Source of the DNA: CAWGCE01 sp964480915
GTDB lineage: Bacteria > Planctomycetota > Planctomycetia > Pirellulales > Pirellulaceae
Direction of reading: 5' to 3'
DNA: 64,000 nucleotides
Assembly (NCBI GenBank): GCA_964480915.1
Contig: CAYZRS010000014.1
Span: forward strand, 1-64,000
The translations under genes were made by a program, and so were the position numbers. How positions within the stretch are numbered: position 1 is the first letter of the stretch; the number at the start of each line of letters is the position of its first letter. This document shows, piece by piece, positions 34,113-42,865 of the stretch. Under the pieces are notes generated by a model. The model ran no database searches and had not been told where the DNA came from. It saw only the letters and a program-made list of their open reading frames with translations.

Positions 34113-35690
34113 ATGCCCAAACCTAAAAGAAACCTCACCTTGCGCGAGATGGTCGAGCGAGCTTACAAGACGCTCCCCATGATTCTCCTGTTCTGGATGG
34201 GAACAATGCTGCTCGCATTGTTCGTGATTCTCTTCTGGCCCCGTACGTATGCGTCGACTGCGAAGTTGTTTTTGCAGCGCGGGCGCGAATCGGTCGGTTT
34301 GGACCCAACGGCATCGACGGGCCAAACGGTCGCCTTGCAGCAACTCGGGCGTGACAGCGAAATCAAAAGTGCGATCGACGTGATTGGAAGTCGTGGGCTT
34401 TTGGTGAAAGTTGTCGAGGAATTGACCCCGGATGTTGTGCTTGGCCACAAGGCGGTCGGCGAGGGTGGCAGGAAGAGCGCCGTGGGCGATGCCATCAAGA
34501 ATGCTGTTGGATCGGTTGTGAAAGTTGTTCGCAGCATCGATCCGACGCCCGATGCCGAGCGAGCTGTTGTGGAGATCGAGAAGCATATCGAGATTGAAGC
34601 GGAACGGAAATCTGAAGTCATCGCCATCATGTACGAGGCCGATTCGCCCGAGCTGGCTCAGCTGGTCGTCCGGTCGATCGTGAAACAATACCGGGAAATG
34701 CATGCCCAATTGCATCTCACCGAAGGGTCGACAAAGTTCTTTGACGATCAAAGTGATCGGCTTCGCGAAGAGTTGGACGAACGGGCGGTCGCGCTGCGAG
34801 ACGCGAAAAATCGGATGGGATTGGCGTCGATTAACGGGCAGCGGGATGTCTTGGAAAAGCAACTGGGCAATATTCGTAGCGAACTGATGAAAGCCGAAAA
34901 GGATCTCTTCTCTTCTGCTGCCCGACTGACCAATATCTCGCAACAACTGCAGGACCGGCCCGAGCGGCTCTCTTCGTCGGAAGTGACGAAGCCGAACGCC
35001 GGTGCCGATCTGCTGCGAACCGAGTTCTTCGCTTTGCAGATCAAGTTAGAAGAGCTGCGTTCAAAATTCACGGGTAATCATCCAGAAATTTCGGCGGTCG
35101 AAGCTCAAGTCGCGGAAACGGCTGCGGAACTGAGGAAGCAAGTCAGCAAGCGGACGGAATCGACCGACGACATTAACCCGGTCCACGCCGCACTGAAAAA
35201 GACGATCGCCCAGTCAGAGGCCGAGTTTGTGGGGATTCAGGCCCAGCGGAAGAAGTTGGCGGCTCAGGAGGCCAGTTTGGTCAGCCAAATCAAAGACCTC
35301 AATTCGTATGAGGTTGAAGTCGAGCAACTGACGCGAGAATTGAAAGTGGCGGACAAGAAATTCCTTGCATATTCCGAGAGTTTGGAAGAAGCTCAAATTG
35401 ACAAGGCGATGCAGGGGATTATTTCCAATGTTAGCGTGGCCCAGCCTGCGACGCTCCAGCACAAGCCGGTTGCTCCTTCGAAACTGATCACGCTGGCGGC
35501 GACATCTTTGCTCTGCCTGGTCGGGGCCGTCGCTTTGGCGCTGGCCGGCATCAAATTTGATGATCGCTTAACGTCCGAAGAAGCGATTCGCTCCCAGCTG
35601 AATGTCCCCGTTTTGGCATCGCTTCCGAAAGGGGCCAAATTGGACAGAATCAAATCACAAGGCAACAAACGCCTTGTCACTTCATCGTGA
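34113..35690 (+). CDS. Wzz/GumC-type polysaccharide chain-length protein
   Basis: A 525-residue inner-membrane polysaccharide co-polymerase. One membrane helix at about 25-47 and another near 455-478 (LITLAATSLLCLVGAVALAL) enclose a large periplasmic part with long coiled coils (about 190-340; Glu/Lys/Arg/Gln-rich). The short C-terminal cytoplasmic end contains SEEAIRSQLNVPVLASLPKG, as in GumC/Wzc-like proteins just before a kinase domain. The kinase-like part is a separate gene seven bases downstream. It controls polymer length and links polymerase to export. The ribosome site is weak. Confidence 0.9.
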   Translation: MPKPKRNLTLREMVERAYKTLPMILLFWMGTMLLALFVILFWPRTYASTAKLFLQRGRESVGLDPTASTGQTVALQQLGRDSEIKSAIDVIGSRGLLVKVVEELTPDVVLGHKAVGEGGRKSAVGDAIKNAVGSVVKVVRSIDPTPDAERAVVEIEKHIEIEAERKSEVIAIMYEADSPELAQLVVRSIVKQYREMHAQLHLTEGSTKFFDDQSDRLREELDERAVALRDAKNRMGLASINGQRDVLEKQLGNIRSELMKAEKDLFSSAARLTNISQQLQDRPERLSSSEVTKPNAGADLLRTEFFALQIKLEELRSKFTGNHPEISAVEAQVAETAAELRKQVSKRTESTDDINPVHAALKKTIAQSEAEFVGIQAQRKKLAAQEASLVSQIKDLNSYEVEVEQLTRELKVADKKFLAYSESLEEAQIDKAMQGIISNVSVAQPATLQHKPVAPSKLITLAATSLLCLVGAVALALAGIKFDDRLTSEEAIRSQLNVPVLASLPKGAKLDRIKSQGNKRLVTSS

Positions 35691-35697
35691 GAACAAA

Positions 35698-36360
35698 ATG
35701 AGTGTAGAGATCATACCGGCCGCAAAGAGCCAGAAACTGGCGCGAAAGTCGGCACGGCGTCGCAGTCAAGATTCGAATGCCATTGAGTCGATCGTCTTAC
35801 GCATCGACGCGATTCGAGAGAACACGGAACGCCGGCCGTATGTGCTGGGCGTGGCCGGCTGTAGCGACAAGGATGCGGGCAAGATCGCGGCGAATTTTGC
35901 CGCTTCATCGGCCGAGTTAAATATGGGGCGTGTCGTGCTCGTGCAATGTAAGCGAGTGCGCAATGCCAAGAAGGCCGGTTTCATCGAATTCATCCACGGC
36001 GATTCTGTGCTCGAAGATTTGGTCGAAGCGTCCGATGTCGTCGGGTTGGATTTGCTCGCTTTGGGCGTCGAGGATGATCGACGCTTGGCCCCCGACCTGA
36101 TCGCCAGTGCGGTGAAGGAATTGCGGTCGAATTATGACCTTGTCGTCATGCAGTTGCCGCCCATCGACGGCACCCCTGGTTCATTAGCGTTCAATCGCGT
36201 TGTTGACAGTGTGGCCATCGTTGTTCGCGCTGGGAAGACGCGCGCTCGGGACGCCGAACGCGCTTTGCAAATCCTCGAAGATGATGGCGTCGAAGTCGCG
36301 GGCATGATTCTGAATGGTGCTCGTCCATCCTTGCCGAAATGGATGGACCGCTGGTTCTAA
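35698..36360 (+). CDS. CapB/CpsD-like ATPase, degenerate (pseudo-tyrosine-kinase)
   Basis: A 220-residue protein with the fold order of BY-kinases (CpsD, CapB, Wzc C-domain): P-loop region, second strand, Walker B, and the late SVAIVVRAGKTRARDAERAL helix. The key residues are changed. The P-loop reads GCSDKDAGKIAANFA, with Ile where Ser/Thr binds Mg; Walker A' is VVLVQCK, without the Asp; Walker B is LVVMQLPPI, without the Asp. There is no tyrosine cluster at the C-terminus (WMDRWF). ATP hydrolysis and autophosphorylation are therefore doubtful; a structural role beside Wzz is plausible. ATG 35698 lies seven bases after wzz; the longer frame overlaps wzz and is rejected. Confidence 0.8.
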   Translation: MSVEIIPAAKSQKLARKSARRRSQDSNAIESIVLRIDAIRENTERRPYVLGVAGCSDKDAGKIAANFAASSAELNMGRVVLVQCKRVRNAKKAGFIEFIHGDSVLEDLVEASDVVGLDLLALGVEDDRRLAPDLIASAVKELRSNYDLVVMQLPPIDGTPGSLAFNRVVDSVAIVVRAGKTRARDAERALQILEDDGVEVAGMILNGARPSLPKWMDRWF

Positions 36361-36463
36361 ATGCCTGCGCGAAGTCTCTCTGCAGTCGCCTTGAGGACGA
36401 GGCGCGTTTGGGAATGGAAGCTGACCCCGCAGTGTTGCTGCCATTAGCCAAAATCGACCGTTG

Positions 36464-37849
36464 ATGAATTGTTCCACGCCACCTCGAAAGATCGCCAATT
36501 CGCCCCAGGGCGTCGTTGGTGTAACACCGGTCGAACCTGCCTCTCCGGCGGTCGATTCGGTGACGAAGGATGGCGCCCGAGCCGCCATGTCGTTGGCCGA
36601 CCAAGTCGTCGTCAGCGGTACAAATTTTCTTACACTGGCAATCGTCGCTCGGCTTTGTACGCAATCGGACGTCGGTATTTTTCACCTGGCCTGGACAATC
36701 ATTGGTTTTCTTCGCACCGCCCAAGAAAGAATGATTGCCGCGCCCTATCTGGCCTTCGTGCACCAACCTGGGCAGCACCCATCGCAGCTGTTGGGTAGCA
36801 GCCTGCTTCATCAGGGTGTTTTCGCCACGATTTGCGGTGGTTTCATGCTGGCGCTGGCGGCTTGGTTCGAATGGTCGGAGCGCGTGCCTGGAATGGAGAC
36901 GGTCCTGTTGGCGCTGGTTCTGTCGTTGCCATTCATCTTGCTGCGCGATCAGATTCGCGCTATCTGTGCCGCTCACTTTGACTATCACATCGCACTGGTT
37001 GTCGACATTTTCGTGTGTCTCTTTCAGCTAGGAGGCATCGTCGCGTTGGCCTACTGCGGGAACCTGACCGTGCCCCTGGTGGCTCTCGTCTTGGGTCTGG
37101 CCTGCTTGATTCCCGGGCTAGTCTGGGTTGTCTCCCATCGTGATCGCTTCGAAATCGTCCTCTCGCAATGTCGGCGTGATTGGCAGCAGAATTGGGGTTA
37201 TGCCAAATGGTTGGTGATCGCCAGGACCGTGGGGATTGGCGGTTACTTTGCGATCCCGTGGATCGTGGTCACTCTCTTAGACGAGGCTCGCGCGGGCGTT
37301 TTCGCGACGGCGAGCGGACTGGTTGGCTTGTCGTTGATGTTTGTGATGGGGGCCAATAACTTCTTCCAACCTAGGACGATTCGCGCCTATCATGAACAAG
37401 GGCTACCGCGCATGGTGCGGACGATTCTGGAATCGGTATTCTGTATCGGCGCGGTGCTGCTGGCCGTCGTCGGGGTCTTTGCACTCTGCGGAGGTCCATT
37501 GTTGGGCCTGATTTTCGGGCCCACGTACGCCTCGTACGGAACGCTGGTGACGCTTTTGAGTATCAGCATCTTTGCCGTTTCGCTGTCGATCACATGTGGG
37601 AATGGGTTCGCCGCGCTGACGAAACCGAAGGCCTACTTGTGGGGCGAACTGGCCTATTGCTTGGTCGCCGTGACGACGGCGATTCTGCTGATCCCCGTAT
37701 GGGGAATTAACGGAGCCGCCTGTGGTTTGGTGGCAGGTGGGATCGCGACTTCTACCGTGACGTTCGTGACACTCCTGATGCTGCTGAAGAAAGAAGCCAT
37801 CATCGCGGCCCCGCACGACACGTCGTGCGAGCGGGAGGTCACCTCATGA
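36464..37849 (+). CDS. Wzx-like oligosaccharide flippase
   Basis: An integral membrane protein of 461 residues with about 12 predicted membrane helices spread over residues 45-455, of the MOP (polysaccharide transport/MATE-like) type. Recognisable parts are ARAAMSLADQVVVSGTNFLT at the first helix and ITCGNGFAALTKPKAYLWG in the late region. It would flip lipid-linked repeat units across the inner membrane. ATG 36464 is used; a TTG is adjacent at 36461. The N-terminal 40 residues are Pro/Ser/Ala-rich and probably cytoplasmic. The stop overlaps the next start (ATGA). Confidence 0.82.
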   Translation: MNCSTPPRKIANSPQGVVGVTPVEPASPAVDSVTKDGARAAMSLADQVVVSGTNFLTLAIVARLCTQSDVGIFHLAWTIIGFLRTAQERMIAAPYLAFVHQPGQHPSQLLGSSLLHQGVFATICGGFMLALAAWFEWSERVPGMETVLLALVLSLPFILLRDQIRAICAAHFDYHIALVVDIFVCLFQLGGIVALAYCGNLTVPLVALVLGLACLIPGLVWVVSHRDRFEIVLSQCRRDWQQNWGYAKWLVIARTVGIGGYFAIPWIVVTLLDEARAGVFATASGLVGLSLMFVMGANNFFQPRTIRAYHEQGLPRMVRTILESVFCIGAVLLAVVGVFALCGGPLLGLIFGPTYASYGTLVTLLSISIFAVSLSITCGNGFAALTKPKAYLWGELAYCLVAVTTAILLIPVWGINGAACGLVAGGIATSTVTFVTLLMLLKKEAIIAAPHDTSCEREVTS

Positions 37850-39240
37850 TCGAACCGCACGTCGAAGAAAGCGGAACCGAGGAACGCAGTTGGGCACAAT
37901 TTAGCCTGGTCATGCTCATGGCCATGGTGTTGACAGCTGCCGTCTACGCCACCGAGCACAGTTGGGACGCGAGCGAGTATATCTCGTTCATGACTTACAA
38001 CTTCAATGGCGCTGAAAACCTCACCGCCGATCGGCTATCCGAAGCCAACGCCGGTTCGATGTTGGCGAGGATGCTGCTGTTCGGGTGTGCTCTCCTGGGG
38101 TTTCTGATTCCAGGACGATTCAAGTTGCAGTGGCGCAGCCCTGTCCTGTGGATTTGGTGCGCGTTCATCCTGTGGATGTTGGCAACATGCCTTTGGTCGA
38201 TCAATCCGTCGCAAACTTTGTACAAACTGGGTGTGCTGGGAATTTTTAGTCTGACGGCGATGATGCTGCCAAAACACTTTGGCTCGGACGATTGGGTGAC
38301 CGTTCTCATCGCCACCTGTTTCAGTCTGATCATGTTGGGGTTCGTCGCCGAAATTTCACTCAATACGTTTGCTCCTTTCGCTGCCGCGTATCGATTTTCT
38401 GGGACGGTGCATCCCAACACGCAGGCGATTTACTCGACCGTTATCTGCTTAGCCGGTTCGCTCTATTTTGGGCGCGGGCCGAAACAGACGATGTGGGCAG
38501 TCTGTCTGATCGGTTTCGGAGTGTTCATCCTGTTGTTAACCAAATCGCGCACCTCGTTGGCTGGAATGGTGCTCGGTTTCGCAGCGGTCCAGGCGTTGCG
38601 TGCTCGCGGCGCCAAACGGGTTTTCCTGGTCGCCGGTGCGATCGGAGGACTGGCAGTCGCGTTGGTTGCGTTCACTTTGGTGGGAGCCCGAGCGCGCGGC
38701 AGTGTGGGAGAGGTTGCTTCGATGGGGCGGATGGAGCACACGTCAACGCTTAGCGGTCGGCTGCCGCTGTGGGAACATCTCTTGGTCGATGTCGGAAAGA
38801 ATCCTGTCTTTGGCTATGGGTATCTGGCCTATTGGGACGCGGAAAGGATTGAAGAGTTGGGAGACATCTTTAGCTGGGAGATTCCCCACGGTCACAATTC
38901 CTATATCGACGTCATGCTGGATGGTGGAGTGATCGCTTTAGCGCTTTACTTGGCCTGGATGTTGGCAGCGGCGTTGCGTGGGTTTCGAGTCTACGAGCAA
39001 AGCCAGAATGTTGGTGCGGCGCTTCTTTTTGGGGTCGTCGTTGTCGCGTTCGTCAACGGATTTGGTGAATCGCTGTTCAAAATGCCAAATTTCCACCTGT
39101 TTATTCTCTGCAGTCTGATCGCCAATACCGTTTGGGGAGGGCCTGCCGGCCTGTCGGTCGCATCCGACGAAGCGGGTGAGGACGAAGATTGGATGCGGCC
39201 CAATGTGGTGCGGCGATCGAAAGTGAAGGTGTTGCAATGA
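37846..39240 (+). CDS. O-antigen ligase/Wzy-type polymerase
   Basis: An integral membrane protein of 464 residues with about 11-12 helices and a large periplasmic loop (about 285-350) that contains HTSTLSGRLPLWEHLLVD and IPHGHNSYIDVMLDGG. This pattern (SGR..LW, then HGHNSYLDVLL-like) is the hallmark of the Wzy_C/O-antigen ligase family. It would polymerise repeat units or ligate the polymer. The start ATG overlaps the wzx stop by four bases, and the end overlaps the next glycosyltransferase in the same way, showing translational coupling. Confidence 0.88.
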   Translation: MIEPHVEESGTEERSWAQFSLVMLMAMVLTAAVYATEHSWDASEYISFMTYNFNGAENLTADRLSEANAGSMLARMLLFGCALLGFLIPGRFKLQWRSPVLWIWCAFILWMLATCLWSINPSQTLYKLGVLGIFSLTAMMLPKHFGSDDWVTVLIATCFSLIMLGFVAEISLNTFAPFAAAYRFSGTVHPNTQAIYSTVICLAGSLYFGRGPKQTMWAVCLIGFGVFILLLTKSRTSLAGMVLGFAAVQALRARGAKRVFLVAGAIGGLAVALVAFTLVGARARGSVGEVASMGRMEHTSTLSGRLPLWEHLLVDVGKNPVFGYGYLAYWDAERIEELGDIFSWEIPHGHNSYIDVMLDGGVIALALYLAWMLAAALRGFRVYEQSQNVGAALLFGVVVVAFVNGFGESLFKMPNFHLFILCSLIANTVWGGPAGLSVASDEAGEDEDWMRPNVVRRSKVKVLQ

Positions 39241-40454
39241 GCTCACCTGAGAAAACGAAGACCGCTCGGGTATTGGTCGTGGGGCAAACGCCACCGCCTT
39301 ACCACGGTCAGGGCATCATGTTAGAGCGGCTTGTGAAGGCCAAGATGAACTCGGTAACCAAACACCATGTCCGCATGGCGTTTTCGAGTGACATGGATCA
39401 AGTCGGCCGGTTTCGAGTCGGCAAGCTGTTGCATTTGATGTCGGTGGTGGCGCAGATTGTTTACCATCGCTTCGCGCAGCGACTCGAAATTCTTTACTAT
39501 CCGCCGGCCGGACCGAATCGTATTCCGATGTGGCGTGATTTCGTGATCTTGGTTTGCACGCGTTGGTTATTCAAAAAGACGGTCTTTCATTTACAGGCAA
39601 GTGGAATTTCCGAGCTTTACGGTCGGATTGGTTGGCTCGAACGGTGGTTCTTCCGTCGTGCTTATTTTCGGCCTGATCTGGTCATTCGACTCTCCGAATT
39701 TGCGCTCGAAGATGGAAAGGCCTTGGAGGCGGTCGAAGAACTCATCATTCCCAATTGTGCTGATGATGAATTGGAAAAATTTGGTTCAGTGATGCAGGCG
39801 CGAGCTGCTCGCGATGCGACCGAACCGGTTCGGTTGCTCTACTTGGGGACCGTTTGTCGCTCGAAGGGAATCTTTGTGTTGCTTGATGCGTGTCGTCAGT
39901 TGGTCGTCGATCGCGTCAATTTCCATTTGGATGTCGTGGGAAGCTTCCAGCCGGCCAGTTTGGCAGCCGAAATTCACGCCGCCATCGCTGAGGGAAGCTT
40001 GCAGGATCATGTCACGTTGTGCGGTCAACTGACCGGTAGTGAGAAGTTTGCAAGATTTGCCGGCGCCGACCTCTTCTGTTTTCCGTCGCATTACGAATCG
40101 GAAGCGTTCCCTTGTGTCTTGGTGGAGGCGATGTCGTTCGAGCTGCCAACCGTTTCGACTCGTTGGCGCGGGATTCCTTCGATCGTTGAGGATGGCGAAA
40201 CAGGCATCTTGGTGTCACCTCAAAACAGCTCCGAGCTGGCCGTGGCGCTGCAGCGGTTGTGCGGTGATCCGATGCTGAGGCAGCGCCTAGGGACGGCGGG
40301 CCGTGTGAAATTTGAGCGTGAATTCACGACCGAGCGGCACGTCGAGTTGATGGAATCTGCCCTGAGTTCGGTGGCCGAACCGGGGCCAAAACTAACCCCG
40401 ATGGCGACTCGATCTGCCGCAGCCAAGGGTCAGGAAATGATGAGTGGATCGTAA
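39237..40454 (+). CDS. Glycosyltransferase family 4 (GT-B)
   Basis: A 405-residue GT-B glycosyltransferase. The N-domain begins ARVLVVGQTPPPYHGQGIML. The C-domain has VRLLYLGTVCRSKGIFVLLD and the catalytic region HYESEAFPCVLVEAMSFELP, with the E-x7-E pair, then GIPSIVEDGETGILV. It starts by an ATGA overlap with the upstream wzy-type gene. It likely transfers a sugar to the growing repeat unit at the cytoplasmic face. After its stop there is a 152-base gap with two AT-rich dyads, so a new transcription unit may begin after it. Confidence 0.9.
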   Translation: MSSPEKTKTARVLVVGQTPPPYHGQGIMLERLVKAKMNSVTKHHVRMAFSSDMDQVGRFRVGKLLHLMSVVAQIVYHRFAQRLEILYYPPAGPNRIPMWRDFVILVCTRWLFKKTVFHLQASGISELYGRIGWLERWFFRRAYFRPDLVIRLSEFALEDGKALEAVEELIIPNCADDELEKFGSVMQARAARDATEPVRLLYLGTVCRSKGIFVLLDACRQLVVDRVNFHLDVVGSFQPASLAAEIHAAIAEGSLQDHVTLCGQLTGSEKFARFAGADLFCFPSHYESEAFPCVLVEAMSFELPTVSTRWRGIPSIVEDGETGILVSPQNSSELAVALQRLCGDPMLRQRLGTAGRVKFEREFTTERHVELMESALSSVAEPGPKLTPMATRSAAAKGQEMMSGS

Positions 40455-40489
40455 ACCGAGCCATTTGCTCCCCAGTGGAGTCAAGAGTT

Positions 40490-40539
40490 GTTAAGAATTA
40501 ACTGTTACAAACAATAACAAAGTGGAATTTGTGAATTCC
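40490..40539. promoter_or_regulatory. Paired AT-rich dyads before the epimerase gene
   Basis: GTTAA-GAA-TTAAC (40490-40502) and GGAATT-TGTG-AATTCC (40524-40539) lie 68-117 bases before the epimerase start, in an AT-rich island unlike the surrounding DNA. They could be operators or a promoter-proximal site that sets the second half of the locus apart. Confidence 0.35.
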
Positions 40540-40606
40540 GAATTGGTCCGGAGTAGACTGGGTGTCGGCTCTGGAGTGATTCCATATTCGAGATCGGTGA
40601 GAAAAA

Positions 40607-41695
40607 GTGTCAAAATCGGGCGTTGCCATTATTACGGGCTCTGCGGGACTGATTGGTTCGGAAGCAGTCGGCCATTTTGTTGAAAAAGGATATGACGTTG
40701 TCGGTATCGACAACGACATGCGACGTGAATTCTTCGGCGACGAAGCGTCGACGAGTTGGAGTCGGGATCGTTTGATCGAAAAATTCGGTCCTCGGTATAC
40801 GCACTACGATATTGACATTCGTGATGAAGCGGCGATCAACCGGTTGTTCACGCGCTACGGAAAGAACCTGTCGTTGATTCTTCACACGGCAGCTCAGCCT
40901 TCGCACGACTGGGCGGCCCGCGATCCTCACATGGATTTTTCGGTGAATGCGACCGGAACACTCAACCTGCTGCAGGCGACTCGATTGCAGGCACCGGACG
41001 CTGTTTTCATTTTCACCTCAACGAACAAAGTGTATGGCGATCGGCCGAATACGTTGCCACTTACCGAATTGGAAACTCGTTGGGAAATTGACGCCCAACA
41101 CGAATTTAGCGACGGCATTTCGGAAGAGATGTCCATTGATCAGTGCATGCACAGTCTGTTTGGCGCATCGAAAGTCGCTGCTGATGTTCTGGTTCAAGAA
41201 TATGGACGTTACTTTGACATGAGGACGGCTTGCTTCCGCGGTGGCTGCTTGACCGGCCCTGGCCATTCCGGGACGCAATTGCACGGGTTCCTTTCCTACC
41301 TCATGAAATGTGCCATGACCGGTTCGAACTACACCGTCTTCGGCTACCAGGGCAAGCAAGTTCGCGACAACATCCACAGCAACGACCTGGTGAGGGCGTT
41401 CGACGAGTTCGCGATGAATCCACGAGTGGCAGCGGTTTACAATATTGGTGGAGGGCGGCAGAGCAACTGTTCGATGGTGGAAGCGATTCAATTGTGCGAG
41501 CAGATCTCTGGCCAAGAAATGAAGTGGGAATATTCGGACGAGAACCGAGCTGGTGACCACATTTGGTGGATTAGTGACACGAGCCGTTTCGAAAAAGACT
41601 ACCCGAACTGGTCACTCGAATTTGACGTCCCTCAAATTCTGCATCAAATTCACGATCAAAATGCCGAACGTTGGGAGAAGGCTGCGGCGCTATGA
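40607..41695 (+). CDS. NAD-dependent epimerase/dehydratase (CDP-paratose 2-epimerase-like)
   Basis: An extended SDR enzyme of 362 residues acting on a nucleotide sugar. The Rossmann motif is ITGSAGLIGSEAV. FTSTNKVYGDRPN matches the CDP-paratose/tyvelose epimerase subgroup, as does FRGGCLTGPGHSG. At the catalytic YxxxK site the sequence is SLFGASKVAAD: Phe185 replaces Tyr, while Lys189 is kept. From memory, close relatives of this subgroup also carry Phe, so the change may be ancestral. The start is GTG, preceded by GGTGAG. The stop overlaps the WecG start (ATGA). The actual sugar substrate is unknown. Confidence 0.85.
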   Translation: MSKSGVAIITGSAGLIGSEAVGHFVEKGYDVVGIDNDMRREFFGDEASTSWSRDRLIEKFGPRYTHYDIDIRDEAAINRLFTRYGKNLSLILHTAAQPSHDWAARDPHMDFSVNATGTLNLLQATRLQAPDAVFIFTSTNKVYGDRPNTLPLTELETRWEIDAQHEFSDGISEEMSIDQCMHSLFGASKVAADVLVQEYGRYFDMRTACFRGGCLTGPGHSGTQLHGFLSYLMKCAMTGSNYTVFGYQGKQVRDNIHSNDLVRAFDEFAMNPRVAAVYNIGGGRQSNCSMVEAIQLCEQISGQEMKWEYSDENRAGDHIWWISDTSRFEKDYPNWSLEFDVPQILHQIHDQNAERWEKAAAL

Positions 41696-42498
41696 TCCAT
41701 CGCGGCAAACATAACCTTTTGGGGATCCTTGTCGACGCCATCGATTACGAAGCGGCGGTAAACAAGATCATCAGCAGCGCGAAGGCGTCGCGGCCATTCT
41801 CGGTGACGGCATTGGCCGTGCACGGACTCATGGTCGGGGCGATGGATAAGTCGCACCGACATCGATTGAATCGTTTTGATTTGGTCTGCCCCGACGGTCA
41901 ACCAGTGCGGTGGGGAATCAATGCCTTGCATCGGACCGATTTGGCCGATCGCGTCTATGGCCCGACGCTGATGCTCAAGACTTGCCAAAAGGCCGAGCAA
42001 GAGGGGGTATCGGTTTTCTTGTTAGGAGGCGACGAGGCGCTGTTGAACCGGTTATCCGATGCGCTCCTAAAAAAATACCCGCAACTGAAAATCGCTGGCC
42101 GTCGGCCTTCGAAATTTCGCGAGCTCACGACATCGGAACGCTCCGAAATGATCACAGAGGTCCGCGAAAGTGGAGCTCAGATCTTATTCGTTGGGTTGGG
42201 ATGTCCACGACAAGAAATCTTTGTCTACGAATGTTGCGAAGATTTTCAGATGCCATGCTTAGCCGTGGGCGCCGCTTTCGCGTTTCACGCAGGAGTGATG
42301 GCTCAGGCGCCGGCCTACATCCAAAAATACGGGTTGGAATGGCTCTTCCGCTTGCTGCACGAGCCGCGCCGGTTGTGGCGGCGCTATCTATTTCTCAACC
42401 CGGCGTTTGTCGCGCTGTTTCTACTGCAGTGGACTAAGATCCGGTGCCTCGACGTTAACGATACGCAAGAACCAACAAGCGAGCACGCCTACGGCTAA
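41692..42498 (+). CDS. WecG/TagA/CpsF family glycosyltransferase
   Basis: A 268-residue GT26 enzyme that transfers UDP-ManNAc(A)-type sugars onto a lipid-linked acceptor at the inner membrane. The motifs are VCPDGQPVRWGINAL, LFVGLGCPRQEIFVYE (GLGxPxQE), and the membrane-associating C-terminal part YGLEWLFRLLHEPRRLWRRY. ATG 41692 overlaps the epimerase stop. It is the last gene of the plus-strand cluster. A CTACGG/CCGTAG hairpin (42489-42508) spans its stop codon and may act as a weak terminator. Confidence 0.92.
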   Translation: MIHRGKHNLLGILVDAIDYEAAVNKIISSAKASRPFSVTALAVHGLMVGAMDKSHRHRLNRFDLVCPDGQPVRWGINALHRTDLADRVYGPTLMLKTCQKAEQEGVSVFLLGGDEALLNRLSDALLKKYPQLKIAGRRPSKFRELTTSERSEMITEVRESGAQILFVGLGCPRQEIFVYECCEDFQMPCLAVGAAFAFHAGVMAQAPAYIQKYGLEWLFRLLHEPRRLWRRYLFLNPAFVALFLLQWTKIRCLDVNDTQEPTSEHAYG

Positions 42499-42526
42499 CA
42501 AACCGTAGACGTGCGATTTTCCGATC

Positions 42527-42865
42527 CTAGCGTCCAATCGGTATGGTTGGAGCCGCGTTCTCGTCATGAACCGTCGCAATCGTAATGCAATTGTCAATGG
42601 CCGAGTTGGCGTCTTCGGCCGAGTCACAGAAGTCGAGTCGATCGAAGTAGTCCATACCGGCCGTCGAGGCCGAGTGTCCGCGGACTCCGTAAACCGTATA
42701 TCCTTGATGCAGGTCTTGCACGGCGCCAGCGACATCGGATAGTTCGGAGATCACCGCGTCGCGTACTGCCGACATGCCGGCGATCAGGCCAATGACCATG
42801 ATGGTCGCGATTAAAATGAGTTCGATCGAAACGATAAAACCAGCTTCGTCTTGCCATAGATTCAT
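42527..42865 (-). CDS. Short Flp/TadE-like pilin-type membrane protein
   Basis: A 112-residue protein with a short N-terminus (MNLWQDEAGFIVS) followed by one hydrophobic helix ELILIATIMVIGLIAG and a polar, Asp/Ser-rich tail. The Glu at the head of the helix recalls class III (Flp/TadE) pilins and prepilin-like proteins, but no clear prepilin cleavage site is present, and no Tad genes are nearby. ATG 42865 is preferred to the upstream frame (to 43003). AGGA lies about eleven bases before it. It faces the WecG gene tail to tail and is the only minus-strand gene between ctc and prs. Confidence 0.65.
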   Translation of the reverse strand: MNLWQDEAGFIVSIELILIATIMVIGLIAGMSAVRDAVISELSDVAGAVQDLHQGYTVYGVRGHSASTAGMDYFDRLDFCDSAEDANSAIDNCITIATVHDENAAPTIPIGR

